DNA of 64,000 nt, taken from the NCBI GenBank assembly GCA_958510875.1, contig OY294067.1:249069736-249133735 (forward strand), given 5' to 3'. A program made the position numbers and the translations under genes. Below, in pieces: positions 50,201-58,090 of this stretch (positions within the stretch are counted from its first letter, which is position 1; every line of letters starts with the position of its first letter). The notes beneath the pieces were generated by a model. It ran no database searches. It saw only the letters and a program-made list of their open reading frames with translations, and was not told the origin of the DNA. This stretch comes from Endomychus coccineus (lineage: Eukaryota > Arthropoda > Insecta > Coleoptera > Endomychidae).

Positions 50201-51768
50201 AAACTTTCCAAGTTTTCTAGTTAAGCTTAAGTTGTGGTGCTTATGATATAATTTTCGCCAAGTTTATTTGGAATCAAGTCATATTGCTTAATAGGTACAT
50301 AACATTTAGAATTCCTTGAAAATCAAATCATGATAGTTTTATTTAACTCTTTACCCTGGTACATCGGGGCTGAGTTAAAATATTTTTCATTTCATGCTTA
50401 GGTTCTAATAAGGGTAATTTAAAATTAAGGATTTATTAATTGTTTTCTAAATTTAACATACTTTCCTAGTTAATACTTTAGTTATACTAATCTTTTAACT
50501 TTTAATTCATTTTTATAATTGTCTTATTCCTTTATTTGATTGAGAGTTCTTCTACTTAGCGTAATTTATAAGCTACCCTCGATCACACAGTACTTAATTA
50601 ATATGTCAGTGTCTCAACCAAAGAATAGTGAGTATTACATATATCTATTGACTGTATTGTTGCCTGATTAGCCTAGCTAATGAGGAACCCGTGATATTGG
50701 GTCACTTCCTAGTTATCGGTACACGTTCTGCAAGTTATATTGATACTAGTTATTCAAGGCAAATGATATAGAAGAATGAATTTGATAAAATAAGTGAATT
50801 GATAACCTTTAGTGAATAAAGTAAACCAGAGAAAGACTCGTTATTACAACGTGTCTATTGGCGAGAAAAACCAAATACAGATTACCTATAAAAGTTTTGT
50901 TTACATACATTGAAGTCTTATAAAAACAGAAGAAAGACGACAGCAAGTTGAAAAAACAAACCAGTATAGATTCTGAATTGCAACTCCAACTAAAATATCT
51001 TCAGGGTTCTTGGCCAAAGTCAAATTGTAAATTGTTGTTGAATTTGGAGTATTCGACACTTAAACACCTGTTATCATTTAAAGAGGAACTATTATGCTTT
51101 GAAAATCGTCTAGTCATTCCTCTGTCCCTAATAAATGAAATGGACAAAATATTGTATAAAGGTCACCTCAATGTTAACAAAATAGTTCGCCTTGTACGCA
51201 ACTCATTATTCGGTATTGGTATGCAATCTCACATTGTCGAGTATATTGATTTTTACCCTGTCTGCAACAAATAAGTTTTGACCTGAAATAGTTATTCAAT
51301 TAGTATTTAGCTCTTCTGTATATTACTTTGATAGCTTAGCTATTTTGAACCCATTATACATAGTGTTCAAATAATTCATGTCAAATTTAAATAACCTTAT
51401 ACATAGTTCTACGTGTATTTGAAAATGTATTCGTACTACTGCGAATACGTAAGATCTTATATATAATTATAATAATCTTTTATAAAATCGTAGGTTTTAT
51501 TGAGTAATATTATAAATTTTAGGTTGATGAGATAGAGAGTAATATGAACAACTTATTTCCCGAATTGGATATGAAGCTATTGGATTTTGATAAGCTTCAC
51601 GAACTAGAATCAAAAGTGACAGATCTGGAACTGAGCATGAAAATGAACCCCCATGATGAATCCCAAATTATAAATGATATTAATAAGCTGGAAACAGAAG
51701 CGGCACATTTGCGTACTGTTGTCAACTCCTTGCCACCTTGTGCAGTTAAATACAAACCAGAAGTTTAG
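20195..51768 (+). CDS. Short secreted laminin gamma-like paralog (six exons, complete)
   Basis: Exons 20195-20243, 23540-23782, 26824-27109, 33872-34764, 41897-42051 and 51523-51768 join to 1872 nt, or 623 residues plus TAG, with no internal stop and canonical GT/AG sites. The order is: signal peptide (hydrophobic ILLLLF near residues 12-17); acidic linker; LE module with [11 protein letters not shown] and CLKCIYN, equivalent to the nidogen-binding gamma-1 module; a second LE with a C-x7-C-type insert; a third LE cut short (KGVTGIKCNRF); about 410 residues of coil; tail [13 protein letters not shown] with the gamma-type Cys. Three of its introns coincide in position and phase with those of the upstream gamma-1 gene, which shows tandem duplication. 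LN, proximal LE and L4 regions are absent, one LE is deleted before the coil, and the coil is about 180 residues shorter. A basement-membrane or competing-subunit role is inferred. An alternative is an undetected 5' exon with more domains, but the signal peptide argues for a complete N-terminus. Confidence 0.88.
20244..21839. other. Intron 1 of laminin paralog, featureless part
   Basis: AT-rich intronic sequence with no recognisable coding or repeat structure. Confidence 0.4.
21840..22815 (-). pseudogene. DUF4817-type transposase relic (N- and C-terminal parts)
   Basis: The minus strand 22815-22633 encodes the DUF4817 helix-turn-helix ([38 protein letters not shown]). At about 21990-21860 the catalytic end appears ([20 protein letters not shown]). 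The middle is scrambled and includes a tandem duplication at 22396-22642. It lies in intron 1 of the laminin paralog. Confidence 0.7.
22396..22642. repeat. Tandem duplication, two ~123-bp units
   Basis: Units 22396-22514 and 22521-22642 share TACGGATGTAGTGATTGCCT to GTTCAAAATAGTCTRAARCT, with small indels. Confidence 0.75.
23540..23782 (+). CDS. Laminin gamma paralog exon 2: nidogen-type LE module
   Basis: Acceptor TTTTTCTAG ends at 23539; donor GTGAAG at 23783 (phase 1). The exon encodes an acidic linker, then [36 protein letters not shown] and CEQCLPG. This lines up with the gamma-1 LE module whose NIDPNAV loop binds nidogen. The paralog reads NIDINNI, keeping Asp and Asn, with Val to Ile. 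Confidence 0.93.
23850..25880 (-). pseudogene. Non-LTR retrotransposon (R1/LOA/I-type) pol relic
   Basis: Read from 25880 leftwards on the minus strand: RT text ([20 protein letters not shown]), then [20 protein letters not shown] and [13 protein letters not shown]. RNase H-like text follows ([42 protein letters not shown]), then a C-terminal tail near 23860. Stops and shifts are frequent. It starts about 70 bp after exon 2 of the laminin paralog. Confidence 0.7.
25881..26823. other. Rest of intron 2, nothing recognised
   Basis: No coding or repeat structure identified apart from an A-rich run near 26210 and the exon 3 acceptor. Confidence 0.35.
26824..27109 (+). CDS. Laminin gamma paralog exon 3: LE modules
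   Basis: Acceptor TTCTAATAG ends at 26823; donor GTAAGT at 27110 (phase 2). It reads [50 protein letters not shown] and CICKKGVTG. The phase-2 exit matches the phase-2 entry of the gamma-1 exon at 591, and both lie at the same place in the LE repeat. Confidence 0.93.
27300..31130. mobile_element. Large fold-back with internal ~165-bp repeat units
   Basis: The left arm 27815-28990 and right arm 29740-30788 are inverted copies around a 750-bp centre. The arms hold degenerate tandem units with shared text CAAACTAGATGGCGCTAGCG and TTTTTCGAAGATA. Block 27650-27811 is a direct, not inverted, copy of 30868-31027, so an internal inversion happened. Block 27310-27500 also repeats directly at 28265-28450. 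No terminal duplication was identified. Confidence 0.75.
30642..31115 (-). pseudogene. Unrecognised transposon ORF
   Basis: 157 residues, [20 protein letters not shown] ... [20 protein letters not shown]. Arg-rich and basic, with part duplicated in the left arm of the fold-back. It resembles the N-terminal region of a retroelement protein, but I cannot name the family. Confidence 0.4.
31389..31945. mobile_element. hAT-type MITE, copy 2 (557 bp)
   Basis: Same family and orientation as 6130-6714. Ends CACGGTCGTACATACAGG and complement; flanks TTAAGAGC (31381-31388) and TTAAGAAC (31946-31953), an 8-bp duplication with one mismatch. It lies in intron 3 of the laminin paralog. Confidence 0.83.
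31955..32582 (+). mobile_element. Mini Penelope-like fold-back with GIY-YIG fragment
   Basis: Ends 31955-32140 and 32395-32582 are inverted copies (AATTCTATGGAATCTAACCT / AGGTTAGATTCCATAGAATT). The centre 32150-32389 encodes [49 protein letters not shown], a GIY-YIG core. There is no RT. Even the central coding edges (CAAACGTTTG blocks) are mirrored. Confidence 0.8.
32583..33871. other. Rest of intron 3, nothing recognised
   Basis: AT-rich sequence without coding or repeat structure that I can name; ends at the exon 4 acceptor. Confidence 0.35.
33872..34764 (+). CDS. Laminin gamma paralog exon 4: truncated LE end plus coiled coil
   Basis: Acceptor CTTTTTCCAG ends at 33871 (phase 2 restores Gly: VTG-IKCNRF); donor GTAAGT at 34765 (phase 1). 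An alternative acceptor at 33845 gives a stop in the required phase, so it was rejected. After [14 protein letters not shown] the text goes directly to SYICYKQVL, the counterpart of CPDCYNLV, so one LE module present in gamma-1 is missing. The remaining coil carries 11 N-x-S/T sequons in about 297 residues. Confidence 0.92.
34935..35075 (-). mobile_element. Penelope-like terminal relic
   Basis: Shares CTGTTTAAATACTATWTGG and GCTACYAAGTAGCC blocks with the ends of the Penelope-like relics at 38530 and 41100. A decayed hammerhead-like core (GGCTAC TTG GTAGCT GAAA) is present on the minus strand near 34990-35012. Confidence 0.55.
35076..36769. other. Intron 4 segment with a degenerate tandem duplication
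   Basis: 35575-35730 and 35750-35880 are loosely similar (CTAAAATTGGWGGAATTAT blocks, TTTTGATCC). No coding signal otherwise. Confidence 0.4.
36770..37760 (-). mobile_element. Penelope-like element relic (RT end plus GIY-YIG start)
   Basis: The minus strand 37650-37435 reads [20 protein letters not shown] and [20 protein letters not shown], the RT-thumb/connector text. Further left are [20 protein letters not shown] and decayed downstream text. The left end carries the motif at 36780-36809. Confidence 0.75.
36780..36809 (-). ncRNA. Hammerhead-like core of a second Penelope family
   Basis: The minus strand reads CTGAAGA, T, GACAC-GTTTA-GTGTT, GAAAC, followed by TATA and GTA: the same architecture as the GTACGTA family (CUGANGA, stem II, GAAAC, 4-nt loop, GUA). 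Stem I pairing is poor (about 2 pairs), so the copy is probably dead. Confidence 0.45.
37800..38520. repeat. Dispersed ~700-bp repeat, copy A
   Basis: Matches 58860-59215 plus 60480-60770 in the same orientation (shared text: TTTCCAGAAATTGAG, TTTATTTGGCGTCGTTATT). This copy is continuous; the other is split by a transposon. Confidence 0.75.
38530..39195 (-). mobile_element. Penelope-like relic with GIY-YIG text, minus copy
   Basis: The minus strand 38991-38632 encodes [40 protein letters not shown] and [20 protein letters not shown]. It faces a plus-strand copy at 40600-41220. Confidence 0.75.
39201..40563. mobile_element. TA-flanked fold-back element (1.36 kb)
   Basis: Arms of about 500 bp begin CAGGGTGTTGCAGAAAGACC and end GGTCTTTCTGAAACACCCTG, flanked by TA (39199-39200, 40564-40565). 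Non-coding. The TA duplication and CAGGGTGTT ends suggest a Tc1/mariner-mobilised non-autonomous element. It sits between two opposed Penelope relics. Confidence 0.8.
40600..41220 (+). mobile_element. Penelope-like relic with GIY-YIG text, plus copy
   Basis: [20 protein letters not shown] and TKCYTGQTK at about 40720-40815, then stops. The terminal block at 41090-41226 includes CTGATGATGGCTACTTAGTA (41108), the relic of a ribozyme-like motif lacking GAAA. Confidence 0.7.
41897..42051 (+). CDS. Laminin gamma paralog exon 5: short coiled-coil exon
   Basis: Acceptor TATTTCAG ends at 41896; donor GTAAGT at 42052. Entry is phase 1 and exit phase 0, as in the gamma-1 exon 4373-4743, but the exon is 155 nt rather than 371 nt. 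It encodes [20 protein letters not shown] to IELKQK. Confidence 0.88.
42588..43481 (-). mobile_element. Internally deleted DUF4817-type element
   Basis: Inverted ends of about 170 bp (CTTGGTCAAGGGTGGTTGTG and complement) are flanked by TA (42586-42587, 43482-43483). The minus strand encodes a helix-turn-helix remnant ([35 protein letters not shown]) joined directly to the C-terminal tail ([27 protein letters not shown]). The catalytic core is missing. The right end carries an extra inner copy of the tip at 43265-43308. Confidence 0.82.
43524..43592 (-). ncRNA. tRNA-like sequence, probably a tRNA-derived SINE head
   Basis: The minus strand contains a good T-arm (CTTGGGTTCGATTCCCAGG) and an anticodon-arm-like CGGCTTCTCACTCAG, but the acceptor stem does not pair and the D-arm is weak. 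It is more likely a decayed SINE promoter or tRNA pseudogene than a working tRNA. Confidence 0.4.
43593..45894. other. Intron 5 segment, no gene recognised
   Basis: 44930-45180 encodes, on the minus strand, a Lys/Glu/Gln-rich low-complexity peptide that could be a transposon gag fragment. The rest is AT-rich and unassigned. Confidence 0.3.
45912..46822. mobile_element. Fold-back element with ~190-bp arms
   Basis: Left text TAGTGGATTCAATCTATGG, GGTTAGCGACCTGG and TTGGGTGGAATCATGTCTAA recurs inverted at the right (TTAGACATGGTTCCACCCAA, CCAGGTCGCTAACA, CCGTAGATTGACTCCACTA). Non-coding. Borders are approximate. Confidence 0.7.
47630..47990 (+). pseudogene. Gypsy-type retrotransposon RNase H relic
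   Basis: [21 protein letters not shown] start, [49 protein letters not shown], the RNase H order of Ty3/gypsy pol. It is broken by a stop and interrupted rightwards by the palindrome at 48050. Confidence 0.75.
48050..49457. mobile_element. 1.4-kb near-complete palindrome (fold-back element)
   Basis: GTCCAGGAAATAAAG at the left mirrors CTTTATTTCCTGGAC at the right, each flanked by TA (48048-48049, 49458-49459). The mirror runs almost to a centre near 48750. The arms also contain direct sub-repeats (AATTTGAGGTCGCTGAACAC twice on the left side). Non-coding. It is inserted in the gypsy relic. Confidence 0.85.
49458..50899. other. Intron 5 segment, nothing recognised
   Basis: Probably the spacer or decayed middle of the gypsy-type element, but no frame can be followed. 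Confidence 0.3.
50900..51275 (+). pseudogene. Gypsy-type integrase N-terminal relic
   Basis: [40 protein letters not shown] and [20 protein letters not shown] resemble the H2C2 zinc-binding segment before the gypsy integrase; the final C-x2-C is reduced to VCNK. It could be the 3' part of the element at 47630. Confidence 0.65.
51523..51768 (+). CDS. Laminin gamma paralog exon 6: C-terminal coil and tail
   Basis: Acceptor AATTTTAG ends at 51522; stop TAG at 51766. It begins [10 protein letters not shown] in phase 0, as the last gamma-1 exon does, and ends [19 protein letters not shown], parallel to IEQIAKSLPDGCFN of gamma-1. The near-terminal Cys is kept. Confidence 0.93.
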   Translation, partial: VDEIESNMNNLFPELDMKLLDFDKLHELESKVTDLELSMKMNPHDESQIINDINKLETEAAHLRTVVNSLPPCAVKYKPEV

Positions 51769-51885
51769 TTAGTTAGGATCAATTCCCCCTGGAATGCGAA
51801 TGTCACTATACAAGCTGATTTATCAATAATAAGTTAACTTGGGAATCCCGTGTTGAAAATATAAAGATTTAAACCATCATACTTG

Positions 51886-51891
51886 AATAAA
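51886..51891 (+). terminator. Polyadenylation signal of laminin gamma paralog
   Basis: AATAAA about 118 nt after the stop codon. Confidence 0.6.
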
Positions 51892-52689
51892 ATATGGCTC
51901 TTTACAGATGTTGTTTTATTTAAAAATTTTAGAATCATTTTACCCATTCCGTCAACACTGTTTGATATATCCCTGCCATACTAAACAGAAAGTTTAGACA
52001 CTTGAGAAGATAGCATATGTAAACAAATAAAATCAGGCTACTACCAGTGGCACACGTCAGAACTGAGAAACAGTTTTCCCTTCCCAAATTCCACGCCACT
52101 GGCCGAATTATCATCTTAGTTTCAATTTTTTAATTCTTCAATACTTTTAGAGGTAGCACCGCGAATACTCGTAATACTATCAATAGTAATTGTGTTAGAA
52201 ATCAGCAAGATCAAATTGATTGGTAATTCCGCCAGTCTGTTTAAGATATTTATTTTCGATAATATTGTGAGCACGAATTGTATTTCTTGAACTAACAAAG
52301 ATAGGGAAATTCATATATACTTATCAAATGTTATTCATGGTGACAATGAATAATAATCGTTATTGCCGGACTGACGTTTAGGTTACACATTCCATTCTTC
52401 TATTTCTATTCGCGGTTGTCATTTCAACGTGGTCTTACTGACCCAAAAGGAAGGACAGTAAATTATCGAGACACACCGTTTTGATTGGTTCTCATATCTC
52501 AGGAGACGAGCGATTAAAAGAGTGAGTGATATTATCAAAATGGGCAAATCTGCGGCAACGATCGAGCAACTTCAGAAACGTACGCGAATTTCTTCGCTTC
52601 AACCTACCGTCTTCAAGCTTGGCTGGAAACAAATTTGCATTGGAAACTGCCACTTTTCCTGAAGAACAAGTAGGTAATTGAGAAAATAA
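51892..52689. other. Intergenic, nothing recognised
   Basis: 3' flank of the laminin paralog; no coding signal before the non-LTR relic. Confidence 0.4.
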
Positions 52690-53925
52690 ACAACCTGAAG
52701 ACAAGCACCGCCAGTTCTGCTAATGGTTTTTCTGTAACGTTAATGAAAAACTGTGCACTCACAATTTGCAAACCCACTTGCTCTGATTATGGAAACGTCA
52801 TTTAAAACAGCCATGCTACATACGGATTGAATCTCTGCAGACGTTGTGGTTGTACACAAAAAAGGCGATAAATTACTAGCTGAAAACTATCGTTCAATAA
52901 GCCTCACTCCCATTGAAGTTAAAATAATGGACCGTATCATAATTGACACCATGTTAGCGTTTGCGTTTGAGCACAACATTATTCCGGAAAACCAGCACGG
53001 ATTCCTACCTGGAAGGTACGAACCTACTTTTATGTGTGAATGATTGCTCACTAGCTACAGATAATAACATTCCAATATACCTAATCTATCTGGATTTCAG
53101 AAAAGCCTTTGTTAAGATCCCCAAATTGCGCCTCCTAGCTAAATTGGAACACAATGGTTTCCGGGGTGAATTATTGGCATGGATACAGCTTTCTTTCTGG
53201 TCGTAAATTCAGAGTAAAAATGGACTCAAATTTTTCACAATATGTAGATGTAGTTAGTCAGGGATCTGTGATAGGCTCATCATTATTCTCAATTTATACT
53301 TCCAATATTCCAGGACTAGTTTCCTCTACATGTTCGCAATATGCAGACCATGTCAAGTTGTATATGAACCCTCTTTTACATCACCATTCGCTTCAACGTG
53401 ATTTGGACATCATTTTGGAATGGTATCAGTTATGGTTGGTACCATTAAATACGAGCAAATGCACTGTACTTCACATTGGAACGAACAGTCCACACATTTT
53501 CTACCATTTTAATGGGCTGCAGTTAAGCACGGTTACTTCATAGAAATACTTAGGTATCTCTGATAACCTCACGTGGCCGCTCATTGAAGAAATGTGCAAG
53601 AGGGCGAATAATTCTATATTTTTGTTCAACAAAGTTTTTTCCAATCTGACAGTGCGAACATCATGCTTTCTTTATAAAACCTATGTGAGACCTATAATTG
53701 AATTTGGTTTTTCGGTGTGGTATCCAGTGCTTGCGCCCGATAGACATTTGATTGAATCTGAGCAGAGAAGAGCTAAGTGAATGCCGTTTGGGACTATTCG
53801 TCCGGATTACCAGCAATGTTTGGGATTGTTTAAAATTTCTAAAGCAGAAGATAGACTTAGGCGTGGTGATCTAATCACAACGTATAGAATCGTTCATAAT
53901 ACATTTTCTTTCAATCTCGGTGATA
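52690..53925 (+). pseudogene. Jockey-type non-LTR reverse transcriptase relic
   Basis: In order: NPLALIMETSFKTAMLHT, VVVHKKGDKLLAENYRSISL, IIPENQHGFLPGR, IYLIYLDFRKAFVKIPKLRL, VSQGSVIGSSLFSIYTSNIP, CSQYADHVKLY (YADD changed to YADH), KYLGI, SFLYKTYVRPIIEFG-like text and LFKISKAEDRLRRGDLITTY. Several frameshifts and a lost catalytic Asp. Its 3' side is cut by the transposon at 53928. Confidence 0.85.
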
Positions 53926-53927
53926 TA

Positions 53928-56081
53928 TAGGGTGTTCCATCTCAGACGAGCCACCCCGTATATTTTTTATCCCATAGTGAGTGGAAAAATCTCCCGAAAC
54001 ACGTTGAATGATTTTGTTTGGGGGACTTCTTTTGACGCATATTTGAGACTTGAACGAGCAACCCCCTAATAGGGGGCGCTCCAACCCCTCAAAATTGAAT
54101 AGGGGAGAGGGATTGAGTAATGACTGATACGTCATTTGAAAGGTCTTGGAAGCCTCTTTACAACGGTGTATGAAAAACGTGAATTTGATGAACCATTTTC
54201 GCCAAAAATTAATTTTGTTGCTCGAATGCGCCACCTTGAATATTTTGGTTATTTGTGCAATGTACAAGCTCATTTTTACTAAGACTTTTTTAAAAACTTA
54301 AACAATCTTCAAAAAATCACATTCGTAAGAAAATTGAATTGTGTTGTCATGCTTACAATGAAAAAAATTAAATCTGCGTGTTTAAATCAAATGTTCAAAT
54401 TGTCCTCCATTGACTTCTATACAATAATACATTCTCTCAAACTAATAAATAAAAAAACAGCAAAACATTTCCTTATGTTGCCTCCATTTTTTGTTCTTAG
54501 AAGGTGTTTTAACGTTTCTTCGATCATTTCATGATTTTAATCAATCTGTTGAATTACTACTTTGCTGATTTGTTTAAAATTTCAAAAAATATGGTGTACA
54601 GATTGCAAGAGCGTGTTGAGCTGGTTAGCCTTTATTACCAAAATCAAAATTATGCCCGAGCGGCTGCAAGGATATTTAACGAAAACCATCCTGAACGTAG
54701 GGTTCGCCATAATTACGTAATGGAATTGATTTCAAAATTTCTGGAGACGGGTTCAGTAATGGATAAAAAGGGCAACCATTGGAATTTTTAATGATGAAGG
54801 AGCAGCTGTGGCGGTATTGGGACATGTCCAACTTATGCCAAACACGCAATCTGTACGACAACTTTCTGCAGCTTCCGGTATTAGCCAATCTAACGTTTTC
54901 AGAATTTTACATAAGCACAAGTTCCATCCGTACAAAATCAAATTAATTCAGGAATTAAATGATGATGTTTGGGATCGAAGGCAAGAGTTTTGCGAAATTA
55001 TGGTCGAGCGTATCAACAATAACCCAAATTTCTTGTACAACGTTTGCTTTTCTGACGAATGCACTTTGTTACTTAATGAGGTTAACCGGCATAACTGTAG
55101 AATTTGGAGCGATACAAATCCTCATGTATTTCGAGAAGCTCACACTCAACATCGGGAAAAGCCAAACGTTTGGGTAGGAATTTTGGGAGACCACCTCTGT
55201 TTATTCCTGGTAATTTAAATGGCGAAATTTATCTTGAAATATTAGAAAATGCGATTGATCCGTTAATAACTGAACAATTAGAAAACGATCCTCTACTACT
55301 TGAACAACAACTGCATTTCCAACAAGACGGAGCTCCTCCTCACTACGCCGCATCAGTTCGCCAATACCTCAATTTGCAATACCCCGGTCGTTGGATTGGA
55401 AGGAGAGGTCCTATGGCGTGGCCTGCCCGATTTTCTGACCTGAACCCTCTGGACTTCTTCTTGTGGGGACATCTTAAGTCCAAGATTTTTGTGACTCAGC
55501 TTGAAAATTTGGACGAACTACGCCAACGAATTGTAAATGAGTGTCGTCAAATAACTCCAATTATGCTGAACCATGTTAGAGACGGTGTTCAGTCAAGATT
55601 GTATTATTGCATGGAAGTCAATGGAGGACCATTTGAACATTTGATTTAAACACGGAGATTTAATTTTTTTCATTGTAAGCATGACAACACAATTCAATTT
55701 TTTTACGAATGTGATTTTTCGAAGATTGCTTAAGTTTGTATAAAAGGCTTAATAAAAATGAGCTTGTACATTGTACAAAAAACCAAAATATTCAAGGTGG
55801 CGCATCCTAGCAACAGAATTAATTTTTGGCGAAAACGGTTCATCAAATTTACGTTGTAAAGAGGCTTCCAAGACCTTCCAAATGACATATCACTCAACCT
55901 TTCTCCTCTATTCAATTTTGAGGGGTTGGAGCGCCCCCTATTAGGGGGTTGCTCGTTCAAGCCTCAAATATACGTCAAAAGATGTCCCCCAAACAAAATC
56001 ATTCGACTTGTTTCGGGAGATTTTTCCACTCACTATGGGATAAGAAATATACGGGTGGCTCGTCTGAGATGGAACATCCTG
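53928..56081 (+). mobile_element. DUF4817-type Tc1/mariner-related transposon (2.15 kb)
   Basis: TA-flanked (53926-53927, 56082-56083), ends GGGTGTTCCATCTCAGACGA / TCGTCTGAGATGGAACATCC. The inverted arms are about 500 bp, so long that they include the last ~15 codons of the transposase. The gene runs 54591-55649 on + with two frameshifts (near 54785 and 55190). It encodes helix-turn-helix (LQERVELVSLYYQNQNYARA), FLETGSVMDKKG, SVRQLSAASGISQSNVFRIL, first D in FSDECTLL, second D in FQQDGAPPHYAA, third in WPARFSDLNPLDFFLWGHLK (36 residues apart), tail MEVNGGPFEHLI. Confidence 0.88.
54591..55649 (+). pseudogene. DUF4817-type transposase, two frameshifts
   Basis: About 350 residues across three frames. 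All three acidic catalytic positions are visible, so only the frameshifts inactivate this copy. Start taken at the ATG before VYRLQERVELV; stop TAA at 55647. Confidence 0.85.
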
Positions 56082-58012
56082 TATTTAACATTAATGCGGA
56101 CCAGCGTTTACGTGGTCACTCTTTCAAATTAAGGCATAAAAATAATAGAACATCCTATAGGAAACATTTTATCTGCAATAGAGTATTTGGTGTATGAAAT
56201 TCATTGGGCTCTGACACTGTTGAATCATCTACCGTAAACTCATTTAAAATATCATATTGGTTCTCTGCTATGCAGCAGTTGATGTAATTCAATAAAGGTG
56301 TTATTATAAATTAGTTTTTCTATTAGCTGTTGTATTTTGTAATATTGATATTATTTAGTATTTTTCTCAAATGAGTGTTATTTACCTTCTACAAATGTTA
56401 TTATGTTTAATTGAGTCACATAGGATTTTATCCTCGACTGTTATCCTGATGAATATTAATAATAATAATAATCAGTAGAAATATCACTAGTGTATAAAAA
56501 AATGAAATGTGCGGCACTCGGGGACTGCCGTGGTAAAGCTATTGCATAGCACTACTCCACTGGAAAAAGTTGGGCAGAAAAGCATTCACTACCCCTTCAG
56601 AATCTTCACGAATTGTGAGTAAAAAATAGTATCATCTTGATCTCTATGGAGAGTATTCTGTGACAAGCATAGATAACTCTGCTACCGGTAGTAGAGTTAT
56701 GTATGGTGACAAGTGTCAGTTGAGTTGTAAACACAATTTTATACGAAAGTTTTAACGTTCAGATCTCGATAGCGCTTCCGGCTCCGGGATTTTCACGTGG
56801 CCTATCGAAATTAGAAGGTTCGAATTGTATAAAAACACAATTGCATGAACGCCAGACGTCTTATGTAATTAGCTACGAACGTAATAATTTTGACATATCC
56901 TCGAGGAGCTCGCTGCGCGTAAGTTAGAGTTCATACATTTTACCTCTATTTTGTTAATTTGGGGCCGTTTCGAACCCCGTGCGGATGGCGCCAGTTGTAA
57001 TAAAGTATTTTGGGCTATGGGCCGCTAGCTTTCACCCGCTTTCGGTATATTTAAGTAGCTAGAAAATTCCCTTCCGTACGTCGCATGTCAGATGCTAGTA
57101 GGTGACAGCTGAGAATACCTCAAACTGTTTTAATTAAATTTTCCTATTTAATCGACATTTTGGGGCCCGAGACTATGCTATTTAGTTGGCCCCGTTCATA
57201 AACTAACGACGTGGAGCGAAAACCGCATGCGAAAAGTCCTCGTTAAGACGTTCTATGTACCGTAAATTTGCACTTTTCTAACTCGCAAGCTACGCGCTTC
57301 TCACGTGAACGTCATTCGATTTATCGAAAATTAACCAATTTAAAACAGTTTTCGACCCACTTTGGGGCTATCACGACCTTTTAAAAGGTTCAAAGTTAAC
57401 ATTTCGACAATTTTAAGCTCGGCCGAGCTACATGGTAGGCAGAGTGGTGGGTCTTAGGATATTTCGTTACGGTATTTGTTTTTTGTTTTTTCAGATTTTC
57501 GTTACGGTATTTGTCTTTTGTTTTTTTTTTCTTGATTCGGTCGCGATAAAAGCTATATGTAATAGCTTGAAATTTCCGAAAAATTGTGAAATCTTTTTTC
57601 ACAATCAATTTTTTATGAAAGTATGAGTGATATGCACAAATGCTTTTATTTTGAAAATTGGTTTTAAAAAAAACTTCAGAAATGTTCTCAGAAAATTTTG
57701 TTGCACGAGTGATATTTTAATAGAGAATATCATGAGTAGAAATTAAATTTTAAACTAATCGGATATTCATACCATAATATAATACAACTAACAATATAAG
57801 TGACTTACTAAACCAATTAAGAATACATTAATTTAAACCTTTTCATCAAAAACGCAATTAATATAAAATGTACAGTTTCGATATTGATGGGAGTATTTTC
57901 ATTACCTATGTATTTCGTTAAATACATTTGACGACAGGTTAAGAGGAACATGTCTTTTGGGGCGACTTGAGAAGTTTCTTGCAACAAACATGATTTGGCT
58001 TTTGACGAGACG
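56082..58012. other. Intergenic between transposons
   Basis: Includes an AAT trinucleotide run near 56458, the possible LTR at 56740-57470, and a short tandem duplication of TTCGTTACGGTATTTGT with T-rich tails at 57464-57530. Confidence 0.4.
56740..57470 (-). repeat. Possible LTR with primer-binding-like site
   Basis: On the minus strand, CTTTATTACA is followed by ACTGGCGCCATCCG near 57000, resembling an LTR 3' end plus primer-binding site of gypsy-type elements. This stretch is also more GC-rich than its surroundings. No pol text nearby; weak evidence. Confidence 0.3.
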
Positions 58013-58090
58013 CTATCCTTTGAAGCTACTTGAGACGTTTCTTGCAACAAACATGATTTGGGTTTTGGAGAGATGTTGTGCTTTGGGGCG
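57960..58090 (-). repeat. Minisatellite of two ~63-bp units
   Basis: Two tandem units containing TTTCTTGCAACAAACATGAT, with the start of a third (GGCGACTTGAGACGT) at 58086. It extends the tail of the recombinase relic. Confidence 0.7.

Noticed and set aside
20195..51768. Calling the paralog a pseudogene because it is short and divergent
   Set aside because: All six exons are open, phases match, splice sites are consensus and it has its own signal peptide and polyadenylation signal.
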